Shown here: positions 17,942-25,522 of the stretch, piece after piece | Numbering within the stretch: position 1 is the stretch's first letter | Layout of the letters: the number at the start of each line of letters is the position of its first letter | Source: Desulfobacterales bacterium | Lineage (GTDB): Bacteria; Desulfobacterota; Desulfobacteria; Desulfobacterales; JAAELO01 | Direction of reading: 5' to 3' | Assembly: GCA_024226555.1 (NCBI GenBank) | Contig: JAAELO010000848.1 | Location: forward strand, 1-64,000 | Length of the DNA: 64,000 bases | The notes under the pieces: generated by a model | Told to the model about the DNA's origin: nothing | Databases searched by the model: none | Seen by the model: only the letters and a program-made list of their open reading frames with translations | Position numbers and translations under genes: made by a program

Positions 17942-18673
17942 ATGTATTTGATAAAAAAATTTTATCCAAGCATGCTAATCTTATGGTTGCTGTCCCTATC
18001 TATAACAGGCTTCGCTCAAAATAATTTGGTTATTACGGGGGTTCAAGGTATGTACCTTACCAAAATCTCTGAACCAATACTTCGAGAAGCTTACCAACAA
18101 CTTGACATTCAAATTAAAGTCAGATTAGCTCCAGGAGAACGTGCCATAACAGAAGCCAATTCCGGAAATTGGGATGGCGATTTGATTCGCAAAGCCGGTT
18201 TGGAAAAAAAATATCGGAATCTTGTGATGATACCCGTTTCTCTCGTAACCGCAGAGTGGGTTGTTTTTTCAAAAAAAAGATTTCCCGTTCATGGCTGGAA
18301 AAGTATTAGACCTTATAACATTGTAATTCAGCGAGGCCTTAGAGTTGCGGAAGATGGAACACATGGAATGAAAGTTATGGCAGTAACCTCTATTATCCAG
18401 ATGTTCAAAATGATCGACATTGATAGAGCTGATATTGCAGTTTCAACGCGTTTGGAAGGAACAATCACGATAAAAAAACTCGGATTATCAGGGATTAATT
18501 TACTGGAACCATCTTTACAACATTTCCCCCTTTATCACTACATCCACAATAAGCACAAAAAAAAAGTTCCTGAACTTACAAATATTTTAAGAAACATGGA
18601 GCAAAGGGGACGAATTAAAGCAATTAAAGAAGAAGTTCTCAATAGTCTATTGGGAATCAATATAAATCGATAG
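17942..18673 (+). CDS. Orphan periplasmic solute-binding protein (SBP_bac_3-like)
   Basis: A 243-aa exported protein: the first ~25 residues are a signal peptide (MYLIKKFYPSMLILWLLS...GFAQ). The mature part follows the type-3 amino-acid-binding protein layout (ITGVQGMYLTKISEPILREAYQQLDIQIKV; WDGDLIRKAGLEKKYRNLVMIPVSL; ADIAVSTRLEGTITIKKLGL). No ABC transporter permease or ATPase gene is nearby, so it may be a ligand-sensing protein or a decayed duplicate. An alternative upstream start is not favoured because GAAGGAGAA lies ~35 bases from the ATG and no in-frame start codon follows it closely. Its base composition is somewhat GC-richer than its neighbours. Another family member follows at 18771. 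Confidence 0.78.
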   Translation: MYLIKKFYPSMLILWLLSLSITGFAQNNLVITGVQGMYLTKISEPILREAYQQLDIQIKVRLAPGERAITEANSGNWDGDLIRKAGLEKKYRNLVMIPVSLVTAEWVVFSKKRFPVHGWKSIRPYNIVIQRGLRVAEDGTHGMKVMAVTSIIQMFKMIDIDRADIAVSTRLEGTITIKKLGLSGINLLEPSLQHFPLYHYIHNKHKKKVPELTNILRNMEQRGRIKAIKEEVLNSLLGININR

Positions 18674-18770
18674 ATCAAGATGTCTTTTTATCTTTGATTC
18701 TTCATGAACTATGAAAAAATATAGTGCCGTAGTCAGCTATAACTGAAATTATCTTTTTTAGAGGGTGAAA

Positions 18771-19565
18771 ATGGATAAAATTTTAGCCAGACAAGCCTTT
18801 ATGTATATTGCTGTATTGATGTCATTTATAATCGTTTGCAGTTCGGGAAAGAGTGTGGCCGCTGATGAGAAAAATATGATCGTCATAGCGAACGGTGAAT
18901 GGCAACCCTTTATTTCCAAAAACCTTAAGCATTACGGAGTATTCTGCCACATTTTGAAAGAAGCATTTGCCTCGGAAGGTGTAAAAGTCATATATAAGTG
19001 GGTTCCTTGGAATAGGGCATATGTGTTAACCCAACGAGGAGAGTTTGATGCAACGGCAGCCTGGATTCCGACCTCTGAACGAAAAAAACATTTTTATTAC
19101 AGCAGCACGATTCTGGTCAATCAAAAAGTTTTTTTTCATCTCAAAAGCTTCCGCTTTGATTGGAGGACCATTGATGATCTGCACGATATTAATATCGGTA
19201 TTGTCTTGGGATTTACCTACGGAGAGAAGTTCGATAATGCAGTGAAAACAGGAAAATTACAGGTGTTTAGAGAATCGTCAGAATCGAAAAACTTCTTTTT
19301 ACTGTTGAAAGGCAGAATTCAGATTTATCCTCAGGAAATTGATGCTGGCTATGCTTTTATTAATAAATATTTCTCGGAAAAAGCCGCATTAATCACCCAT
19401 CACCCGAAAACCATAATCGAAACAACCCATCATTTAATATTATCGAAACAGGTTGATAAAAACAGACGTCTTCTTGAATTGCTTAATAAAGGACTCAGAA
19501 GGTTAAAGGAAAGCGGAAAACTTGATAAATATCTCGAAGCATCAAGGCAGGGAAAGTATAAATAA
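18771..19565 (+). CDS. Orphan periplasmic solute-binding protein (SBP_bac_3)
   Basis: A 264-aa protein with signal peptide (MDKILARQAFMYIAVLMSFIIVC...SVAA). The body is typical of family-3 solute-binding proteins: MIVIANGEWQPFISKNLKHYG, ILKEAFASEGVKVIYKWVPWNRAY, FDATAAWIPTSERKKHFYYS, IGIVLGFTYGEKFDNAVKTG. I start it at ATG 18771 because GAGG (18761-18764) then sits six bases upstream; an in-frame GTG at 18765 is too close to that site. No transporter genes adjoin. Paralogous in type to the preceding gene (97 bases away) and to the one at 40419. Confidence 0.88.
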   Translation: MDKILARQAFMYIAVLMSFIIVCSSGKSVAADEKNMIVIANGEWQPFISKNLKHYGVFCHILKEAFASEGVKVIYKWVPWNRAYVLTQRGEFDATAAWIPTSERKKHFYYSSTILVNQKVFFHLKSFRFDWRTIDDLHDINIGIVLGFTYGEKFDNAVKTGKLQVFRESSESKNFFLLLKGRIQIYPQEIDAGYAFINKYFSEKAALITHHPKTIIETTHHLILSKQVDKNRRLLELLNKGLRRLKESGKLDKYLEASRQGKYK

Positions 19566-19592
19566 TGTAACTAACAATACAAACAATATCAA

Positions 19593-19749
19593 GGGAACCT
19601 AATAATAAGAATTTTGGATAAAATTCAACGTTTATAAAAGCTTTAGTTTTATAAATTTTCTGTTTGTTAAAAATAACAAACGGTTTTATTACAGTTCTTT
19701 TTTGGAAAAAACTCAGTATAAAACAAAAGATCAGTTATTAGAAATTCCC
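19593..19749 (-). mobile_element. Miniature inverted-repeat element, 157 bp
   Basis: Left end GGGAACCTAATAATAAG, right end CAGTTATTAGAAATTCCC, flanked by TCAA on both sides (19589-19592, 19750-19753). It contains the internal module GTTTATAAAAGCTTTAG...TTTATAAA near its B end. Confidence 0.9.
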
Positions 19750-19823
19750 TCAAAACCACTTCCTGATTAAACGCTTTGGATTTAATATGTTCAGACCCTT
19801 TTTAAAGGATGTTTGACCAGATT

Positions 19824-21569
19824 TTACTTCTTCTTTAAATTCCAAACCCCATCCCAGTTCTCTTTTGGAGGATTCTTTCTGAAAGTTGTAATTCTGTTCA
19901 AAATAATTTTAGAAGGTTTATCCGATGGTTTTATTTTTAAACAACTCTTAAATAATTTGACAGCATTATCCCAATCCTTATACCTATAGTATTTCAATCC
20001 TTCTTCGTAATATTTTTTTAATTTAAGAAGAGTATTGTTTTCATTGCTATTAACTCCTTTTTCAAACAGAATATCAAAAACCGTTAAACCCTCTTCAAGT
20101 CCTATTACGCGGATGGTATCAATTTCTCTTGTTACAATTTTATCAATAACAGCGGAATTTGCCATTTCGTTTATTAATGCCGGTACACCATATTGTTCGG
20201 CAGCACCATGAAGTCTTGACGCAATATTAACAGTTTCACCAATAACTGTATAGGATTTTGACTGGTTTGACCCCATATTTCCGACAATCAGGGAACCTGT
20301 AGAAATTCCACACCGAAGAGAAAAAAAATCTTTTTCTATATTTGGGTTATTCTTCTGAAAGTTTTTAAATCCTTCTCTCACAAGCTCTTTTTGTTTTAAG
20401 TGAGCTTTGCAGGCATGTATTGGATGATTATTTTCAGAAGTAAAAGGTGTACCCCAAAAAGCCATAATCATTGTACCTATAAATTTATCAATCACTCCTC
20501 TGGAATCATCAACAGCTTTAGACATAATTGAGAAATACTTATTAATTACATTAACCTGTTCATCTGCTGATAATTTCTCTATAGCAGTATCAACCTGATT
20601 AACATGACTGAACATAACAGTCATAATCTTCTTCTCACCACCAGTTGTAATATTTTTCTGGTTAATTAGATTTTCAACAACTCTTGGATCTACATACTTA
20701 CCAAAAGTTGACTTTATCTTATCTTTTAAGGCAAGTTGCTCCATCATAGTCTGGAAAGTAGCAGCTAACATTCCTATTTCATCATTAGTTTTTACATCAG
20801 GAAAAGTGTTATAATTTCCATTTTTTACTCCCTGCATTGCTGAATTTAGTATTCTTACAGGTCTGGTCAGTCCCCGTGTGAAAATAAAAGCAGTTAGCAG
20901 TCCGAGAAAAACAGCGGAAGCTGTAAGAACAAGATTTAAAACAAGAATATCTTTCTGGTGGGCATCAACTATATCACCAGTTTTTTTTGTATAGTTTCTG
21001 AGGCTTAGGTATATTGCATTGATATCCTTATCCAGATGGTCTTCCTCATATTTTATTTTCTCTTCAAGTGCATAGGCATCTGCTTTTCTGTTTTTTTTAA
21101 GGAAAGTCAAAACCTTAAGTACATGATCATGGAAATCCTGATGCTCTTTTTCAATTTTAACTAAAAACGGCTCCAGATTTTTGAAGTATTCTTTATCTTC
21201 CGGAATCGCAGATTTGCTTTCAGCTTCCTTAACAATCCTGATCGCTTTTTCTATCTCTTTATCAACCTTTACTCCTCTTTCATTAAATCCTTTAAATTCT
21301 TTATCTTTATGCTTTTTTGAAGTTTCATCCATTTCATATAGTTTGATTAATCTTTCATAGTGTTTTTCCTGCTCCAGAGTGTGTGTTTCAACAAGACTTA
21401 TCTGGTTTGTTACAGGTATTATATACTCAGATAAATTGAATAACTCTTTACTTACTTCCTTGATCTTCGAATAGGAAAAAAAAGCAACCCATATTATGAA
21501 AAATAATAAACTGGAAACAATAAAAAAAATTTTAATACCCAATGATATTTTGAATTTATTTTTTTTCAT
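19824..21569 (-). CDS. Class III cyclase-like receptor, C2-like half (metal-site aspartates lost)
   Basis: This 581-aa inner-membrane protein has TM1 (~11-31), a helical extracytoplasmic domain with EHQDFHDH (142-149), TM2 (~208-231), HAMP (~232-285), a class III cyclase domain (~312-490) and a C-terminal TPR-like tail ending WDGVWNLKKK. In the cyclase domain both metal-binding Asp positions are replaced (FSHVNQ, His322; FIGTMIM, Thr366), while the substrate Lys362 and the transition-state pair Asn448 and Arg452 (ETVNIASRL) are intact. Its start overlaps the end of the upstream paralogue by 14 bases. Alone it should be inactive; with the upstream protein it could form one composite active site, as in mammalian C1/C2 adenylyl cyclases. 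Confidence 0.9.
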   Translation of the reverse strand: MKKNKFKISLGIKIFFIVSSLLFFIIWVAFFSYSKIKEVSKELFNLSEYIIPVTNQISLVETHTLEQEKHYERLIKLYEMDETSKKHKDKEFKGFNERGVKVDKEIEKAIRIVKEAESKSAIPEDKEYFKNLEPFLVKIEKEHQDFHDHVLKVLTFLKKNRKADAYALEEKIKYEEDHLDKDINAIYLSLRNYTKKTGDIVDAHQKDILVLNLVLTASAVFLGLLTAFIFTRGLTRPVRILNSAMQGVKNGNYNTFPDVKTNDEIGMLAATFQTMMEQLALKDKIKSTFGKYVDPRVVENLINQKNITTGGEKKIMTVMFSHVNQVDTAIEKLSADEQVNVINKYFSIMSKAVDDSRGVIDKFIGTMIMAFWGTPFTSENNHPIHACKAHLKQKELVREGFKNFQKNNPNIEKDFFSLRCGISTGSLIVGNMGSNQSKSYTVIGETVNIASRLHGAAEQYGVPALINEMANSAVIDKIVTREIDTIRVIGLEEGLTVFDILFEKGVNSNENNTLLKLKKYYEEGLKYYRYKDWDNAVKLFKSCLKIKPSDKPSKIILNRITTFRKNPPKENWDGVWNLKKK

Positions 21570-23277
21570 AAACTCCTCCTCCGGATGAAATTATTGCGTT
21601 CACCTTGTTGTGATACAATAGAGAAGGTTTATCATTTTTATTGATTCTTAAGCAGTTCTTAAACTCCTTCAAAGCTTTTTCCCACTTTTTATTATGTACA
21701 GAAGATACTCCTTGTTGAAAAATATCTCTTAACTCTTTTGTTGCTTCCGAACACTCCCCACATCGACCTAATAACTCATAAGGACTCATTTTGTTTCCCG
21801 ATTTATTAATCGTAAGCCGACCTATTTTTCTCAATTCATACTTTTTATACACAAGTTTTGCCGTTTGTTCTGATAATAATATTTTTGTTCCGAAAATTTT
21901 ATTTGTCTGTTCCAGTTTTTCAGCCAAACCAACTGGTTTTCCCATAACGGTGTAGGACTGTAAATTAGTTGATCCAATGTTACCTGCAATCAAATCTCCT
22001 GTTGCTATCCCGATCCTTATATCGATAGACGGAAGACCTTTTCTAAGGTGCAAGAGGTCCGGTAGTCTTTTTCTGAGCTTTTCCAATTGTATAAACTGTT
22101 CAAGTGCAGCTTCACATGCAAGTGTTGCATGTTCATTCTCATCGCAGAAAGGTTCACCCCAAAATGCAGAAACAGCATCCCCAATATATTTATCTATTAC
22201 TCCCTGGAATCGAATAATTGGTTCTGAAGCAAGGGTTAGATAGTTATTTATAAGATTTACCAGGCCATCTGCAGTGAGTAATTCACTGAGCTTAGTAAAT
22301 CCCTCAAGATCAGAAAAGAATACAGTCATCGGCTTTTTTTCACCTTTATTTAACTGATTTGAACTTCTTTTGATCAGATTCTCAACAATTCTGGGATCAA
22401 CAAACTGACCAAAGGTATCTTTAATTCTCTCTTTTTCCCGAATATCAACAACCATATTATTAAAAACAGAGGTCATCTCTCCAATTTCATCATGAGTTGT
22501 TACAGGAACTTCAACGAATAGATCTCCATCTTCTACTTTTTTTGTTCCGGTAATTAGCGCACGAACCGGTTTCATTAAACCAATGGTCATAATTGTTGCG
22601 TAAAAAAGCCCAATTATTACAGCAACTATTACAATAATGATTGTGATTTTCAGAACATTTTTCTCATGTTCCTCAGCTGTTAAAACAGCACGTTCTGTAT
22701 ATTGGATAATTTCTACAAGAATTTTTTCCATCTCTTCATTAAGCTCATCTTCCTCTTTTTCGAGGTTCTCCTCAAGAATATGTGCAGTTTTCTTATTATT
22801 ATTTAGAAGCAGGTTAATAATCTTAATTGCGTGGTCGTGATAATTTTGATGTTCATTCTCAATATCTTCCAGGATGGTTTGTATGTTGGCAAATTCCAGA
22901 ATATCTTTTTTGGTATAAATATGGTTCAGTGCCTTTTTTGTTAATATCAAAGCCTTTTCAATTTCCTTATCGACAAGTTTTCCTCTCTCTTCAAAGGCAT
23001 TTTTTTCCTTCTCTATTTTGGAATAATTAATTGGTTTTCTTTCAAAATTGAACCAGATTCTCTCAAGATGAATCTCCTGTTCGATAGCATGAACACCTAT
23101 GTTTGTTATACGATCCTCGAGGGGAATCAAAAAATTAGAGATCTGTTCAAGCTCATTAGAAATCATTCCAATTCTAATATATGTAAACAGGCTCAGTGAA
23201 ATCAGAAGAATCAACATACTTCCGGAAACAGTCAGTATTTTTACCCAGAATGGGATCATGCCTTTAAACATTCTCAA
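21556..23277 (-). CDS. Class III cyclase-like receptor, C1-like half (transition-state residues lost)
   Basis: A 573-aa paralogue of the downstream gene with the same architecture: TM1 (~13-34), extracytoplasmic helices with NEHQNYHDH (141-149), TM2 (~210-235), HAMP, cyclase domain (~315-490) and a short tail. It retains both metal-binding aspartates (FFSDLEGFTKL, Asp323; YIGDAVS, Asp367) and Lys363, but the transition-state residues are replaced: the motif normally reading VNxAxR is VGLAEK (Gly450, Lys454). It is therefore the mirror image of its neighbour. Translation is coupled (14-base overlap). The conserved EHQ-x-x-HDH in both sensor domains could bind a metal or other ligand. I expect adenylate rather than guanylate as substrate (Lys/Thr specificity pair), with moderate confidence. 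Confidence 0.9.
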   Translation of the reverse strand: MRMFKGMIPFWVKILTVSGSMLILLISLSLFTYIRIGMISNELEQISNFLIPLEDRITNIGVHAIEQEIHLERIWFNFERKPINYSKIEKEKNAFEERGKLVDKEIEKALILTKKALNHIYTKKDILEFANIQTILEDIENEHQNYHDHAIKIINLLLNNNKKTAHILEENLEKEEDELNEEMEKILVEIIQYTERAVLTAEEHEKNVLKITIIIVIVAVIIGLFYATIMTIGLMKPVRALITGTKKVEDGDLFVEVPVTTHDEIGEMTSVFNNMVVDIREKERIKDTFGQFVDPRIVENLIKRSSNQLNKGEKKPMTVFFSDLEGFTKLSELLTADGLVNLINNYLTLASEPIIRFQGVIDKYIGDAVSAFWGEPFCDENEHATLACEAALEQFIQLEKLRKRLPDLLHLRKGLPSIDIRIGIATGDLIAGNIGSTNLQSYTVMGKPVGLAEKLEQTNKIFGTKILLSEQTAKLVYKKYELRKIGRLTINKSGNKMSPYELLGRCGECSEATKELRDIFQQGVSSVHNKKWEKALKEFKNCLRINKNDKPSLLYHNKVNAIISSGGGVYEKK

Positions 23278-23533
23278 TAGGAACCCACTATTATCTATAT
23301 ATTTTAGAAATGAACTATCTGAAACACTTTGTAGTTTTCTTTAATTTACAGTGTTAACTGATAACTATTTCATAATTGAGTTTGAATTACAATTTTTATT
23401 ACTTAAACTCCTTACAGATTCAATGTCTTGGTAGATATTGGGAACGTCGTGATAAGTTGACAGATTTGATTACATTACTTTTTTTATAATTTGATCTTTG
23501 TCTTTTTCTTCCTAACCCTAAGGTTTCCCGATA

Positions 23534-24019
23534 CTATTTTATATTATAAATCATGTAAGTAACATCAAATGGAAGGTGAGTTAATTTGACAGTCTCCTTC
23601 TCATCAAAACCTAATTTATTATACCATTTTTTAAGCTCAATATTGGCAGCAATTATTCCAATACTAATCTTTTCCACTCTAAATTTTTTTGCATATGAAA
23701 TGATATGATCAACAAGTTTTTCTCCAATGCCGAATCTTCTAAAATCAGGTAATACTGATAATCGGTTTAAGTATGCAGTATTTTCCTCAGCTTTTTCAAA
23801 TGCTACACAACCCTTATAGATACCATTATCCTCAAACAGAAAATAATCTGCCCCCATTTCAAAATCTGCTGCAACCCACTTTATTGTGCAGAATGAAGGA
23901 TGCTTAGGGCAATTTTCTATAGTTAATCCAAATCGTTTCGCAACATCTTTATTTGATTCACTAATTATCAGTGAGATTATCTCTGAGCTGTCCAAATCAA
24001 CTTTTATAATATTCATCAT
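23534..24019 (-). CDS. GNAT-family N-acetyltransferase
   Basis: A 161-aa GNAT fold protein. YLNRLSVLPDFRRFGIGEKLVDHII contains the acetyl-CoA-binding Q/RxxGxG/A signature (R-R-F-G-I-G), followed by KISIGIIAANIELKKWYNKLGF, the usual terminal strand and loop. Acceptor unknown. AAGGTG precedes two adjacent ATG codons; the second (24016) has the better spacing. Divergent from sbcD, convergent with nothing close; probably monocistronic. Confidence 0.88.
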   Translation of the reverse strand: MMNIIKVDLDSSEIISLIISESNKDVAKRFGLTIENCPKHPSFCTIKWVAADFEMGADYFLFEDNGIYKGCVAFEKAEENTAYLNRLSVLPDFRRFGIGEKLVDHIISYAKKFRVEKISIGIIAANIELKKWYNKLGFDEKETVKLTHLPFDVTYMIYNIK

Positions 24020-24243
24020 TGCACCTTGTAGTTATTGTATTTTCTGAAATTAAACACATCAACTATTAAATTGTTATATCAACAAAACCCGAACTTACAA
24101 GCCTTTTTTATATTCATTTATTATAGGTTCCCATAAGCTCTTTAACTTCAATTTTGACCCAGAGCAAGAACAGCATAAAAATAATCATGCGGTTTTTTTA
24201 TTCATGTGGTATTTACATACTTTACTGGTTTTAAGGTTACATA

Positions 24244-24296
24244 GGGAACATCTAATAATTAAAGTTTCAATTAAAAGGTGGTTATTAGAGGTTTAC
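24244..24296 (-). mobile_element. Internally deleted miniature element, 53 bp
   Basis: GGGAACATCTAATAATTAAAG at the left, GGTTATTAGAGGTTTAC at the right, with almost nothing between. CATA flanks both sides (24240-24243, 24297-24300). This is the smallest complete copy and shows that the termini alone can be mobilised. It lies 24 bases before the sbcD start codon, so it is inside the sbcD leader. Confidence 0.88.
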
Positions 24297-24319
24297 CATA
24301 ATAATTAAGGTTATTTTTA

Positions 24320-25522
24320 ATGAAGATTTTACATACATCTGACTGGCATCTGGGCCAGAATTTTATGTCAAAAACAAGAAGAAAAGAACATGAATCTTTT
24401 CTTAAGTGGTTAAGAGAACTAATTGATGAAGAGAATATTGATGTTCTCCTGGTTTCCGGTGATATTTTTGATACGGGTAATCCTCCAAACTACGCTCTTG
24501 AACTCTATTACAATTTCCTTAAGGAAATATCAAAGAGTTCTATAAAATCGATAGTTATTACAGCTGGAAATCATGATTCAGTTTCAAACATCGAAGCACC
24601 TAAAGAGCTTTTAAAGCTTTTGAATATAAATGTTAAGGGAACAATAGATGCCGAATATCCAGGGGATAATCTGATTGAAGTTTCCCATAATGGACAGATT
24701 CAATGTTATATTTGTGCTGTTCCATTTATAAAAGAGAGAGATGTAAGATTTTCCATTGCAGGTGAAAGTTATGAAGAAAGAAATAAAGCATACTCAAGGG
24801 GATTTAAAAAATATTATAATGATATTTGTAGTTTAGCTGCAAAAAAACGAGGGGATAATAAAGTTCCCATTATTGGAATGGGCCATACTTTTGCAGCCGG
24901 TTGCAATACATCTGAAGGTGAACGTGAAATATTTATAGGAAACCTTGGGAAAATAACCGCAAACTCTTTTCCGGAAGAGTTTGACTATATAGCTCTTGGT
25001 CATCTTCATAATCCCCAAAAAGCTACTGATAATGAGTTAATTAGATATAGTGGGTCTCCCATATCACTTAGTTTCAGTGAATCAAGTTATGATAAACAGA
25101 TAATTCTGATTGATTTTAAAGATTATCCTGATGATGTGGAAATTGAATCGAAAAAGGTTCCTGAATTTCAGAAACTTTTAAGACTTAAGGGAGACAAAAA
25201 CTCTGTTTTATCATCTCTAAAAGAACTTAATGACAATGTCTGGGTAGAAGTTAATCTTATAAATAGCGTTCCAGACACAGCTTTCCTTGAGGAAATTCGT
25301 GAAATTGAAAAAGAAAATTCATTCGATATTCTTGCTGTGAAAAAATCTGATATGAACAGCTATCTTGTTAAACATGGCGAAAAAGATGTTCAAACCCTTT
25401 ATGATTTAACACCAAATGATGTGTTTGATAAAAGGATTACAAATCTTGAGGATGGGGAGAAAGAGCTTTTAAAAGATGCATTTAATGAAGTTCTTATGAG
25501 GGTAAATCATGAAAATTCTTAG
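24320..25522 (+). CDS. sbcD: SbcD-type exonuclease subunit
   Basis: A 400-aa metallophosphoesterase of the Mre11/SbcD family: ILHTSDWHLGQ (phosphodiesterase motif I), VLLVSGDIFDTGNPPNYA (II), VITAGNHDS (III), GHTFAAG and ALGHLHNPQ (IV-V). It forms the nuclease core of the SbcCD complex, which opens DNA hairpins and processes palindromes, of interest here because the genome is full of inverted-repeat elements. Stop overlaps the start of sbcC by 14 bases. A 53-bp miniature element sits in its leader. Confidence 0.96.
   Translation: MKILHTSDWHLGQNFMSKTRRKEHESFLKWLRELIDEENIDVLLVSGDIFDTGNPPNYALELYYNFLKEISKSSIKSIVITAGNHDSVSNIEAPKELLKLLNINVKGTIDAEYPGDNLIEVSHNGQIQCYICAVPFIKERDVRFSIAGESYEERNKAYSRGFKKYYNDICSLAAKKRGDNKVPIIGMGHTFAAGCNTSEGEREIFIGNLGKITANSFPEEFDYIALGHLHNPQKATDNELIRYSGSPISLSFSESSYDKQIILIDFKDYPDDVEIESKKVPEFQKLLRLKGDKNSVLSSLKELNDNVWVEVNLINSVPDTAFLEEIREIEKENSFDILAVKKSDMNSYLVKHGEKDVQTLYDLTPNDVFDKRITNLEDGEKELLKDAFNEVLMRVNHENS

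Noticed and set aside
23517-23535. Element end near AAGGTTTCCCG after the cyclase pair's upstream region
   Set aside because: Only about seven bases match the terminus, which is too short to separate from chance; the same applies to AGGTTCCC at 24125 and AATTCTAAAAAACGACC at 62411.
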